Source of the DNA: Streptomyces cucumeris
Lineage (GTDB): Bacteria; Actinomycetota; Actinomycetes; Streptomycetales; Streptomycetaceae
Direction of reading: 5' to 3'
NCBI RefSeq assembly: GCF_024295805.1
Contig: NZ_JANCLX010000003.1
Span: 1 to 64,000 of the forward strand
DNA: 64,000 bases
Each line of letters begins with the position of its first letter. Position 1 is the first letter of the stretch. The position numbers and the translations under genes are program-made. This document shows positions 8,574 through 17,310 of this stretch, one piece after another. Below the pieces are notes generated by a model. That model saw only the letters and a program-made list of their open reading frames with translations, did not search any database and was not told where the DNA came from.

Positions 8574-10109
8574 CTAGGCGTCGGGGGTTGTCTTCCCGTC
8601 CTTCTGACTTGTCGTCAGATTGCTTTTTGTGTGTCCGGCCTTCTTCCGCACGTCACAGCGCGGCGCCGTGACATCCGCACGGCCGCTCTCGGCGGCCTTG
8701 GGGTGCAGGTCAGGGCCGGAGGGGAGCATCGCCAGCATCAGCAGGGGCAGCTCCTTCGGTGTCACCTTGTCGTAGCCCAGCGCGGCCACCGCGTCCCCAC
8801 TGGACAGGCGGTACTTCACCCCCGTCTCGGTGACGAGGTAGACCGTGTTGCCGACCTTGCCGCCACCCGCGCCCACGGCCCGTACCAGCGCTCCGCCGCC
8901 CGGCGGCACGGTGATCCGGTCCACCGGCAGACAGGCCGCCGCGGCCACTCCGGAGGCGTGCTGGGCGGCCGGACCGAGGTCGGGTGTGGCGGGCAGGGTG
9001 ACCCCGACGCGCGTTCCCTTGCCCTCCGGCGTCACCCGGGCGCACAGGGCGTGGCCGCCGGGCACCGCCACCGCCTTCGGCGGGTTCTCCGGGGACTCCC
9101 CCGGACCCTTGGACTGCCCCGCCCCGGGGGCGAGGTGTTCCCTCAACGCCTCCGAGGTGAGCGGCACGGGCGCCGGGGAAGCGCCGCCGTACGCCTTCTG
9201 GCGGGTGCCCGGGTCGCCCAGCAGCAGGGCCACCTCGGTCGGGGTGAGCGGCTTGAGTCCGTCCTCGCCGAGCACGTAGTAACGCGTACTGGCACCCGGT
9301 ACGGCCAGCTTGAAGACCTGGCCGACCGTGGTGCTCCGGCCGCCCATCCGGGGGCCCTCATCCCCGAGCCCGGAGGTACGCGGAGCGGCCAGATCGGGCC
9401 CCGCGGGCAGTGCGTTCAGGAAGGCGGCCGAGACCGGGACGGGCCTGGTGGACGCGTAGCCGAGCGCCTCCTCGGCCCCGGACTTGCGGTCCAGGCGGAG
9501 TCGGCTGCCCTGCCACACCAGGTAGTCGGTGCCCTCCGGCCCCGCGACCAGCAGACCTTCACCGGTGCCGAGCCCGTCGCCCTGGGCCTCGTTGCCGACG
9601 GCGAGCGTGGTGACGGCCCGGGGGCCGGACTTCGTCACGGCGGGGACGGCGGTGGAGCACACCTGCCAGGGCTCGTCGGACAGCGCGTCGGGCCCCGGGA
9701 GTTCATCGGGCGCGCCCTCGATGCCGATCGGAGTGCCGTAGGGGGTGCCCTTCAGGGAGGCCGAGCTCACGGTGGTGGTGCCCATGTCGGCGCCGCCGAG
9801 GAGCAGGGCCGAGGAGTAGTTGCGCACCGGGCGCAGCCGGCCGTCGAGGTAGAGGTAGCGGCCGCCGGTCTCCTTGTTGACGATGAGGTCGCCGGAGGAC
9901 CGCCAGGAGCTCTGCTGGCCGGGCTTGATCAGGCCGAGCACAAAGGCTCCGGCACACAGCAGCACGGCGATGATGATGCCGATCGTGATGCCCCGGTTGG
10001 TGCGGCCCTGGGGGCTCTCGGGCGCGTCGGGGTCGGAGCGCAGCATGCTGGAGGTGAGTCGGCCCATCAGGAACATATGGGCCTGGACCTGGTCGCGTTT
10101 GTTCTGCAT
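8574..10109 (-). CDS. eccB: EccB, type VII secretion membrane core protein
   Basis: A 511-residue protein with a short cytoplasmic N-terminus rich in charged residues (MQNKRDQVQAHMFLMGRL, typical of EccB), one transmembrane helix at about residues 40-62 (ITIGIIIAVLLCAGAFVLGL) and a large extracytoplasmic domain with repeated motifs of the kind LPLLMLAMLPSGPDL and VALLLGD, each preceding a structural repeat. The length matches the family. EccB forms the core channel complex with EccC and EccD and contacts the periplasmic or cell-wall side. It is encoded 18 bases after eccD in the same operon. Confidence 0.93.
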   Translation of the reverse strand: MQNKRDQVQAHMFLMGRLTSSMLRSDPDAPESPQGRTNRGITIGIIIAVLLCAGAFVLGLIKPGQQSSWRSSGDLIVNKETGGRYLYLDGRLRPVRNYSSALLLGGADMGTTTVSSASLKGTPYGTPIGIEGAPDELPGPDALSDEPWQVCSTAVPAVTKSGPRAVTTLAVGNEAQGDGLGTGEGLLVAGPEGTDYLVWQGSRLRLDRKSGAEEALGYASTRPVPVSAAFLNALPAGPDLAAPRTSGLGDEGPRMGGRSTTVGQVFKLAVPGASTRYYVLGEDGLKPLTPTEVALLLGDPGTRQKAYGGASPAPVPLTSEALREHLAPGAGQSKGPGESPENPPKAVAVPGGHALCARVTPEGKGTRVGVTLPATPDLGPAAQHASGVAAAACLPVDRITVPPGGGALVRAVGAGGGKVGNTVYLVTETGVKYRLSSGDAVAALGYDKVTPKELPLLMLAMLPSGPDLHPKAAESGRADVTAPRCDVRKKAGHTKSNLTTSQKDGKTTPDA

Positions 10110-10127
10110 CGGAACGGGTCCTCCGGA

Positions 10128-11528
10128 CTATCCGTTGAAGGCGCGCAGCGCGCCGTACACACCCAGCACCCACAGCGACAGGGGCAGCAGGCTGATGGCC
10201 ATGGCGGAGTGCAGCAGCTCGGCCGCCCGGCCCCAGTAGGGCACGAGCCGCCGGCCGGGGACGGTCCAGGAGGCGATGGCGGTCGCCGCCGCGACCGCGA
10301 GCAGCGAGGCCGTCAGCAGCAGTCGCCCGGCGGGGGTGGCCGAGGTGGCCGCGTCGTGGGCGAGCAGCACGGCGCCCCAGACCCCGGCGGTCACGAGGGA
10401 GAGCCGCTGGAGGGTGTTGCCGAGGCCGCGGCTGTGCAGCAGCAGGAGCAGCGACAGGGCCACGACGGTGAGGGTGTTGGGCAGGCTGGGCCGGTAGGCG
10501 AGTCCGTACAGGCAGGCGGCGCAGATGGCGCCGGTGGCCGCGTACAGACCGGTCATCCAGCCGTCGGCGACCACGGTGCGGGCGGCCACGGCGGACGGGG
10601 CGTGCGGTTCGATGCCCTCCTGGAGCTGCTGGGCGTTGGTGGGAAGGGGTGGCATGCGCAGCCCGGACAGCCGGAAGGACATCGACGGGACGAAGGCTCC
10701 GAAGACGACCGCCGCCAGGGCGATGATCCCGGCCGCGTGGGCCGGTCCGAGGTCCCAGGTCATCATCAGCACCGCGGCCAGGACGGTCGCCACCGCGACG
10801 GCGACCAGGGCGAGGAAGAGCGCGGCGAAGGCGGCCACCACCGCGACCGCGAGCATCGCCCCGCCGGCGCCCGCAGCTCCCGCCGCCAGCAACCGGGCGC
10901 CCAGGGTGGTGTAGTGGTGCGGGCCGCTCAGCTCCCCGCCGGGCAACAGCCAGCCGGCCAGCGCGAAGTAGGGCACGGCGGTGAAGCCCAGCGCGGCGCC
11001 CGCCTCGGCGTCGCCGACGGCTCGGCTCGCGGATCCGGCGCCGCCGAGCAGCAGCACACCTGCCGCGGCCGCGGCCAGTGCGCGCACCGAGCCGGAGTAG
11101 CCGGGCTGGGCCAGTACGACGAGCCCGGCGGCCAGGGTGAGGACCAGCAGTGCCAGCAGCACCCGGCGGGCGGTCCGCGCCGTCCAGCCGAAGGGGCGGT
11201 CCGCCATGGTGGTGGCGATGCCGTCCACCAGGTCGTCCAGCAGGACTTCGGGCAGGGTGTCGGCGCGGGGGCGCAGATAGAGCGTCTCGCCGTCGAGCAG
11301 TCCGAGGGACTCCAGACTGGCGTCCTCCTCCAACGGCCCGCCACCGAGCCGCTGAAGGACCCAGCCTCCGTGTTCCAAGCCCTCCTCGGCGAGTGTGTCT
11401 CCGGCGTAACTCACCAGGGTGGGCAACAGATCTGCCACGGGTACGTCCGCGGGCACCGCGAGGTCGATGGACTTGGCGGGCGCGCGCACCGTGATGCGGC
11501 ACAACCCTGCCGTTGCACTGTCGGTCAT
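10128..11528 (-). CDS. eccD: EccD, type VII secretion polytopic membrane channel
   Basis: A 466-residue protein. Residues 1-80 form a ubiquitin-like (YukD) domain (CRITVRAPAKSIDLAVPADVP ... GETLYLRPR). This is followed by a linker and about eleven hydrophobic segments (for example VLLALLVLTLAAGLVVLAQ, AALFLALVAVAVATVLAAVL, LLTASLLAVAAATAIAS). The ATG at 11528 is chosen because the YukD domain begins directly after it; GTG at 11540 is an alternative. EccD lines the translocon together with EccB and EccC. It is the first gene of the leftward operon and is divergent from eccC. Confidence 0.93.
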   Translation of the reverse strand: MTDSATAGLCRITVRAPAKSIDLAVPADVPVADLLPTLVSYAGDTLAEEGLEHGGWVLQRLGGGPLEEDASLESLGLLDGETLYLRPRADTLPEVLLDDLVDGIATTMADRPFGWTARTARRVLLALLVLTLAAGLVVLAQPGYSGSVRALAAAAAGVLLLGGAGSASRAVGDAEAGAALGFTAVPYFALAGWLLPGGELSGPHHYTTLGARLLAAGAAGAGGAMLAVAVVAAFAALFLALVAVAVATVLAAVLMMTWDLGPAHAAGIIALAAVVFGAFVPSMSFRLSGLRMPPLPTNAQQLQEGIEPHAPSAVAARTVVADGWMTGLYAATGAICAACLYGLAYRPSLPNTLTVVALSLLLLLHSRGLGNTLQRLSLVTAGVWGAVLLAHDAATSATPAGRLLLTASLLAVAAATAIASWTVPGRRLVPYWGRAAELLHSAMAISLLPLSLWVLGVYGALRAFNG

Positions 11529-11877
11529 GGGGAAACTCACGCTTCGTCGGGAGATTCGGGGGTTCTCCGGGAGTGGCTTGCGTTGGACGTGTGCGCGGAT
11601 CGGTTGCACACTACTTGCTGCACCGCCTGCTGCTTCGCGGCCGTTTCAACGCACCGTGGAGCGGCCGTCTCAACGCACCGTAGAGTCGGATCGTAGACTC
11701 TTCACACCCCGGCCGGGGTTCCTGCCCCCGGTCCGGCCCACACGGCCCTGCCGTCTCCTGCGCCTGCCCGCTCACTCGTATCCCGCTGCCCTGCCACCCA
11801 GGTCAGCGCCCGAACGCCGCCCCGGCGTGCCGTGCCGGGTGCACTCCCCCGGCAGCACCCCTAAGGAGACCGCTCAC
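11529..11877. promoter_or_regulatory. Divergent eccD/eccC promoter region
   Basis: This 349-base gap without a gene separates the two ESX transcription units, so both promoters should lie here. It contains a 24-bp tandem duplication (listed separately) and an inverted repeat GAGTC/GACTC directly after it (about 11683-11702). The TTG start of eccC is set by AAGGAG at 11863-11868. I see no convincing housekeeping -35/-10 pair by eye. Confidence 0.6.
11638..11685. repeat. 24-bp tandem repeat in the eccD/eccC intergenic region
   Basis: Two directly adjacent 24-bp copies (11638-11661 and 11662-11685) share CGGCCGT, TCAACGCACCGT and GAG and differ at only two positions. The phase of about two helical turns and the location between divergent ESX units make this a candidate operator for a regulator of the secretion locus. 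No regulator gene is nearby, so the factor is unknown. Confidence 0.75.
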
Positions 11878-14800
11878 TTGAGTACCGTCCTGTTCCGCAG
11901 GCCCGCGCGTCGGCGCGGACCGGACATGCCCGAAGGCGAGCTGAGCCTCCAGGAGCCGCCCACGCTCCCGGAGGTGACGCCGGACAGTTCGGCGGTGTGG
12001 AACTACCTGCCCATGGCGCTGATGTCGGTGTCCATGATGTTCATGTACATGAGGCCGGGGGGTTCCCGGAGCGGTGCGTTCATGTATGTGGCGCTGGGCA
12101 TGATGGTGGTGTCCGCGGGCGCCATGATCCTGGGGCAGTTCGCGCGCCGGGGCAGCGAGCGCAAGCAGCGGCTCAAGGGCGAGCGACGTGACTACCTGCG
12201 CTATCTGCGCCAGACCCGGCGCAAGGTGCGCTCCGCGGTGGTCGACCAGCAGCGGGCGCTGGCCTGGCGCCATCCCGCCCCGGGCGCGCTGTGGTCGCTG
12301 GTGGGCACCACCAGGCTGTGGGAGCGCCGGCCCGGCGACGACGACTTCGCCGAGGTGCGGGTGGCGGTCGGCGACCAGAAGCTGGGACTGCGGCTGGCTC
12401 CGCTGTCCACCAAGCCGGTGGAGGACCTGGAGCCGCTGAGCGCCCATGCCCTGCGCAGCTTCATCCGGGCGTACTCCACCGTGCCCGAGCAGCCGATCGC
12501 GATCTATCTGCGCACCTGGGCCCGGGTGTTGTTCCGGGGGGACGAGGAGCGCAGCCGGGCGCTGGCACGGGCGATGCTGGCGCAACTGGCCGTGGTGCAC
12601 GCGCCCGAGGATCTGTGGATCGCGGTGTGCGCGGCCGACGAGCGGCGCGCGGACTGGGAATGGGCGAAGTGGCTTCCGCACAATCTCCACCAGCAGGAGT
12701 CCGACGGCGCGGGTTCGGTCCGGATGGTGGTGTCCTCGGTCAACGAGCTCGACGATCTGCTCGGGGCGGAGTTCGGCGAGCGGCCGCCGTTCGAGCCCGA
12801 TGTGACGCCGGGGCGTGAGGAACCGTACACCGTGGTGGTCCTGGACGGCGTGACGGTGCCGGGTGGCCACCGGATGGACGGGCCGGGTTTCCGCAACGCG
12901 GTCGTCCTGGACCTGGCCGGTTCGCTCACCTGGCGGCCCGGCCGGGCCACCTTGCGGCTGGATCTGGCCGAGGAGGTGATGCGGCTGGTGCGCACCGACC
13001 GGGAGCGCAAGGAGCAGACCACCCCGCTCGGCCTGCCGGACCGGTTGAGCACGGGCACCGCCGTCTCACTGGCCAAGCGGCTGGCCCCGTACCGCATCGG
13101 TGTGGCGCAGGAGAGCGCCGAACCGCTGGCGACGGACACGGAGCTGACGACCCTGCTGGGTATCGCGGATCTGTACCGGCATGAACCGCCCTCGCTGTGG
13201 TCCCGCCGCACCGGGTCGGACCGGCTGCGGGTGCCGATCGCGGTGGGCACCGATGGGGCGCCGGTGGAGCTGGACATCAAGGAGTCCGCACAAGGCGGCA
13301 CCGGTCCGCACGGCATGCTCATCGGCGCGACCGGCTCCGGCAAGAGCGAACTGCTGCGCACCCTGGTACTGGGGCTCGCACTCACCAACTCCTCCGAGAC
13401 ACTGAACTTCATCCTGGTGGACTTCAAGGGCGGCGCCACCTTCCTCGGCCTCGACGAACTCCCGCACACCTCCGCGGTGATCACCAACCTCGCCGACGAG
13501 GTGGCCCTGGTCTCCCGGATGCAGGACGCCCTCCACGGTGAACTCATGCGACGCCAGGAACTGCTGCGCGCCGCAGGCAACTACACCTCGGCCCTGGAAT
13601 ACGAGAAGGCGCGCGCCGACGGGACCCCGCTGGTCCCGCTGCCGAGCCTGTTCGTGGTGGTCGACGAGTTCAGCGAACTGCTCGCCGCGCACCGCGAGTT
13701 CATGGAGCTGTTCGTCATGATCGGACGGCTCGGACGCAGCCTCGGAGTCCATCTGCTGCTCGCCTCACAGCGGCTTGACGAGGGCCGGATGCACCAGCTC
13801 GAGAGCCATCTGTCCTACCGGATCGGTCTGCGCACCTTCTCGGCCATGGAGAGCCGCGGAGTGCTGGGCGTACCGGACGCCTACGAACTGCCGCCGCGCC
13901 CCGGAAGCGGTTTCATCAAGACGGGTGTGGAGGCACTGACCCGGTTCCGCGCCGCCTATGTCTCCGGTCCGTACCGGCGCCGCAGCGGCACCGCGCACCA
14001 GGCCCGGGTGGCCAGCCAGGTGGTGCCGTGGACGGCCGGCTGGGTCGTACCGCGCCAGATGCCCGACCTGCCCGAGAACGAGCCGGAGGAGCCGGACGAG
14101 GAGGAGGGCGACTCGCTGCTGTCGGTGGCCGTGGAGCGGATGCGGGACGCCGGGCCCCCCGCACACCAGGTGTGGCTGCCGCCGTTGAACGAGCCGTCGA
14201 CCCTCGATGAGTTGCTGCCGCCGCTCGTCGGGCATCCCGAGCACGGACTGACCGTCGGTGACGCGGCGCGGCGTGGCCGGCTGACCGCGCCGGTCGGTGT
14301 GGTGGACCGTCCCTTCGACCAGCGCCGTGACGAACTGCTGGTGGACCTCGCCGGTGCCGGTGGCCATGTGGCCATCGCCGGTGGTCCGCAGAGCGGCAAG
14401 AGCACACTGCTGCGCACCCTGATCATGTCCCTCGCGCTCACCCACAGCCCGCGCGAAGCGCAGTTCTACTGCCTCGACTTCGGCGGTGGCACCCTGGCCG
14501 GACTGGTCGACCTCCCTCATGTCGGCGGTGTGGCCGCGCGGATGGACAAGGAGCGCGTCGGCCGGGTGATCGCCGAGATCACCTCGCTGCTGGCCCACCG
14601 GGAGCGGTTCTTCCTCGACCACGGCATCGACTCGATGGCCACCTTCCGGCGCCGCCGGGCGGCCGGGGAGTTCCCCGAGGAGAAGCATGGCGACGCCTTC
14701 CTGGTCATCGACGGCTGGTCCACCGTCCGGCAGGACTACGACCAGCACATCGCCACCTTCAATGCCATCGCCGCCCGTGGCCTGAACTACGGCATCCATC

Positions 14801-15930
14801 TCATCGTCACCACCGCCCGCTGGGTGGAGCTGTCCTCCGCGGTGCGCGACCAGTCCGGCACCCAGCTCGAACTGCGCATGGGCGACCCGATGGACTCCAA
14901 CATCGACGTGCGCAAGGCGGCCGGGGTGCCGCGGATCGCCGGCCGCGGTCTCACCCGGGACTCCAAGCTGCACTATCTGACGGCGCTGCCGCGGATCGAC
15001 GGACGGCCGGACGCGGAGGACCTGTCCGAGGGCGTGGCCGATCTGGTGGCGCGGGCCCGTGCCGCCTGGCCGGGCGAGCCCGCGCCGCCGGTCCGTATGC
15101 TGCCCACCCTCCTGCCCGCGGCCGAACTGCCGCCCGCCGAGGGCGATCTGCGGGTGCCGCTGGGGATCGAGGAGGACGGGATGGACACCGTCTGGCACGA
15201 CTTCGCGGCCAATCCGCACATGATCGTCGTCGGTGACACCGAGAGCGGCAAGACCAATCTGCTGCGGCTGATGGCGCGTGCCATCACCGAGCGCTACACA
15301 CCCGCCGAGGCCCGCATCATGGTGGTGGACTACCGCCGTGAGCTGGTGGAGGCGGTGCCCGACGCGTACCGGCTGGGACACGCGGTGTCCATCGACGCGC
15401 TCAAGGAGCTGGTCGACGGAGCGGCCCGTGCCGTACGGACCCGGGTGCCGGGTCCCGATATCGCCCCGGCGCGGATGCGGCTGTGCGACTGGTGGACGGG
15501 GCCACGGCTGTTCGTCCTGGTCGACGACTACGACATGGTCGGTGGCGGCGGTCCGCTCAACCAGCCGTTCGCGCCACTGATGGACCATCTCGCGCTGGGC
15601 TACGAGGTCGGGATGCACCTGGTGGTCGCGCGGTCGGCCGCGGGCGCGGGGCGCGGACTGAACGAGCCGCTGATGCGGCGGCTCCAGGAAGTCAACACGC
15701 CCGGGATCCTGCTGTCCTGCCCGCCGTCGGAGGGCTATGTGTTCGGCAACGTCAAGGGCCGCAACCTGCTGCCGGGGCGTGGTGTGCGCATCGCCCGCCG
15801 GAAGAGTGTGCAGATCCAGACGGCGCTGCTCGAGACCGAGCCGGACCCGGCCCCCGCGCCGCCGACCCGCCCGGACACCACGGGCGGGGGCCCGGCGGGC
15901 CCGGACGCCCCGGGGCCACGGTCCTCATGA
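11878..15930 (+). CDS. eccC: EccC, FtsK/SpoIIIE-type ATPase of the type VII system
   Basis: A 1350-residue protein. The TTG start at 11878 has AAGGAG nine bases upstream and gives the family-typical N-terminus STVLFRRPARRRGPDMPEGEL. Two transmembrane segments lie at about residues 40-85. Three FtsK-like ATPase modules follow, with P-loops GATGSGKS (483-490), GGPQSGKST (835-843) and GDTESGKTN (1119-1127). The first has the Walker B FVVVDEF and an intact-looking site; the second Walker B is LVIDGW and the third LFVLVDD. This is the fused EccCa+EccCb form usual in actinomycete ESX loci. It recognises Esx substrates through its last module and powers export. It is transcribed away from eccD and converges with the mycosin gene. 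Confidence 0.96.
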   Translation: MSTVLFRRPARRRGPDMPEGELSLQEPPTLPEVTPDSSAVWNYLPMALMSVSMMFMYMRPGGSRSGAFMYVALGMMVVSAGAMILGQFARRGSERKQRLKGERRDYLRYLRQTRRKVRSAVVDQQRALAWRHPAPGALWSLVGTTRLWERRPGDDDFAEVRVAVGDQKLGLRLAPLSTKPVEDLEPLSAHALRSFIRAYSTVPEQPIAIYLRTWARVLFRGDEERSRALARAMLAQLAVVHAPEDLWIAVCAADERRADWEWAKWLPHNLHQQESDGAGSVRMVVSSVNELDDLLGAEFGERPPFEPDVTPGREEPYTVVVLDGVTVPGGHRMDGPGFRNAVVLDLAGSLTWRPGRATLRLDLAEEVMRLVRTDRERKEQTTPLGLPDRLSTGTAVSLAKRLAPYRIGVAQESAEPLATDTELTTLLGIADLYRHEPPSLWSRRTGSDRLRVPIAVGTDGAPVELDIKESAQGGTGPHGMLIGATGSGKSELLRTLVLGLALTNSSETLNFILVDFKGGATFLGLDELPHTSAVITNLADEVALVSRMQDALHGELMRRQELLRAAGNYTSALEYEKARADGTPLVPLPSLFVVVDEFSELLAAHREFMELFVMIGRLGRSLGVHLLLASQRLDEGRMHQLESHLSYRIGLRTFSAMESRGVLGVPDAYELPPRPGSGFIKTGVEALTRFRAAYVSGPYRRRSGTAHQARVASQVVPWTAGWVVPRQMPDLPENEPEEPDEEEGDSLLSVAVERMRDAGPPAHQVWLPPLNEPSTLDELLPPLVGHPEHGLTVGDAARRGRLTAPVGVVDRPFDQRRDELLVDLAGAGGHVAIAGGPQSGKSTLLRTLIMSLALTHSPREAQFYCLDFGGGTLAGLVDLPHVGGVAARMDKERVGRVIAEITSLLAHRERFFLDHGIDSMATFRRRRAAGEFPEEKHGDAFLVIDGWSTVRQDYDQHIATFNAIAARGLNYGIHLIVTTARWVELSSAVRDQSGTQLELRMGDPMDSNIDVRKAAGVPRIAGRGLTRDSKLHYLTALPRIDGRPDAEDLSEGVADLVARARAAWPGEPAPPVRMLPTLLPAAELPPAEGDLRVPLGIEEDGMDTVWHDFAANPHMIVVGDTESGKTNLLRLMARAITERYTPAEARIMVVDYRRELVEAVPDAYRLGHAVSIDALKELVDGAARAVRTRVPGPDIAPARMRLCDWWTGPRLFVLVDDYDMVGGGGPLNQPFAPLMDHLALGYEVGMHLVVARSAAGAGRGLNEPLMRRLQEVNTPGILLSCPPSEGYVFGNVKGRNLLPGRGVRIARRKSVQIQTALLETEPDPAPAPPTRPDTTGGGPAGPDAPGPRSS

Positions 15931-15949
15931 CGAGCGGCGGGAGTGCCGC

Positions 15950-15987
15950 GGACGCGGGGAGACGCGCTGGGCGCGCCCCCCGCGTCC
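15950..15987. terminator. Bidirectional terminator between eccC and mycP
   Basis: A perfect 10-bp inverted repeat, GGACGCGGGG (15950-15959) and CCCCGCGTCC (15978-15987), lies between the convergent ends of eccC and the mycosin gene. There is no U-tract, as usual in Streptomyces. Confidence 0.6.
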
Positions 15988-16034
15988 GGGGCGTTGTGCG
16001 GGGCCCGTGGCCAGGGCGGGTGCCGGGCCGGTGC

Positions 16035-17237
16035 TCAGGTCCCGTCGGACGGGGTCCGGTCCGCCGGGCGCCAGCCACGGGCCTTGCCACGGGGGACGAT
16101 CACCATCGCCGCGCCCACGAGCAGCACCAGACCCAGGCCACCGGAACCGATCATCAGCGCCCGCTCGCGGGGGGTGGCGGACGCCGCCGCCGGGATGTGC
16201 GCCGGACCCGGCTCGGGCTCGGCGGCGGCCGCCTCGGTGGGCAGGACCGCCGTGAGCCCGGCGTAGGTGTCCAGCCTGGGCGCCTCATCGGGGTACGCGG
16301 CCTGGAGCAGCCTGCGGGAGACCTCCGTCGCGGAGAGGTCGGGGTGGTAGGAGCGGATCAGCGCCGCCGCCCCCGCGACGTGTGCGGCGGCCAGCGACGC
16401 ACCCGAACCGATGAAGTGGCCACGGCCCTTGGGCCCGATACCGACCACCGCGTCACCGGGCGCGGCGAGGTCGGCGTCGAGTACGCCGGGTGCGTCCTTC
16501 GGACGGCCTCCGGCGGGTCCGAAGTCCACGACGGACAGCACCCGGGGGACACGGGCCGGCCAGTACGCGCGAGCGCGGGTGTCCGTCTTCCCATCGGCTC
16601 CCTTGGGCGCGATGTCCGGTGTGGCGGGGGCGACGACCAGCACGTCCTTGGCGGTGGCGTGGGCCACCGCCTCCGTCAGCTCCTTGCTTCCGGTGGTCAG
16701 GGTCTGGCCGACGTACACCACGGAAGCGCCCTGGTCCACGGCGGCGGTGATGCCGTCCGCGATGCGCTGGGCGCTGGGGTTGCCACGGTCGTCGGTGCCG
16801 CGGATCGCCAGGACGCGCGCATGCGGCGCCACTCCGGTCACCGCGCCCTTCCCGGTGGGAGCGGCCGCGATCAGGCCCGCCGCGAAACTGCCGTGGCCCA
16901 CACAGTCCTGGCCGGCATCGTCCACGGCGGTGACCCGGCCGGACAGCGCGGGCGCGCTCTCACCGACGCCGGTGTCCACCACGGCCACCGTCACCCCCGT
17001 GCCCTGGGACAGCTGCCAGGAACGGGAGAGTTGGAGCGCCTGGCGGGTCCATGGCTGGGTGTCGGCGGTCTTGGCGGAGGCGGTGGCACACGTGTCGTCG
17101 GCGCCCATCCGCAGGCGCAGGGGTGGGAGGCTCACCGGGTCACCGGCATCGGCGTGGACTGGCTGGGGCAGCACCAAAGCGGGAATCGCGGCTGCCGCCG
17201 CAATCGCCAGAGCACGGCGGTAACGGTCGCATCGCAT
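16035..17237 (-). CDS. mycP: Mycosin (MycP), membrane-anchored subtilisin-like serine protease of the ESX system
   Basis: A 400-residue S8 protease. It has a signal peptide at residues 1-29 (ALAIAAAAAIPALVLPQPVHA). The catalytic triad is Asp88 (VVDTG), His115 (GHGSFAAG) and Ser281 (GASLAAAHVAG, where the usual Pro before HVAG is Ala). A C-terminal transmembrane helix near residues 365-385 (GLGLVLLVGAAMVIV) has a short basic cytoplasmic tail. This is the standard mycosin layout; mycosins stabilise the ESX membrane complex and process some substrates. ATG at 17246 is an alternative start. It is encoded convergently with eccC and divergently from the EccA-like gene only 74 bases away. Confidence 0.94.
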   Translation of the reverse strand: MRCDRYRRALAIAAAAAIPALVLPQPVHADAGDPVSLPPLRLRMGADDTCATASAKTADTQPWTRQALQLSRSWQLSQGTGVTVAVVDTGVGESAPALSGRVTAVDDAGQDCVGHGSFAAGLIAAAPTGKGAVTGVAPHARVLAIRGTDDRGNPSAQRIADGITAAVDQGASVVYVGQTLTTGSKELTEAVAHATAKDVLVVAPATPDIAPKGADGKTDTRARAYWPARVPRVLSVVDFGPAGGRPKDAPGVLDADLAAPGDAVVGIGPKGRGHFIGSGASLAAAHVAGAAALIRSYHPDLSATEVSRRLLQAAYPDEAPRLDTYAGLTAVLPTEAAAAEPEPGPAHIPAAASATPRERALMIGSGGLGLVLLVGAAMVIVPRGKARGWRPADRTPSDGT

Positions 17238-17310
17238 ACGGCACATGTTATGGGATGGGATCCTGGGACCGGGCTCGGTCCGGCTCATCACGAATTCAGG
17301 AGGGCACAGC

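Noticed and set aside
8277..11696. A 1139-codon plus-strand open frame opposite eccB/eccD
   Set aside because: It is antisense to well-supported genes, has shadow-type composition (Arg/Gly/His-rich, no domains) and arises from GC bias.
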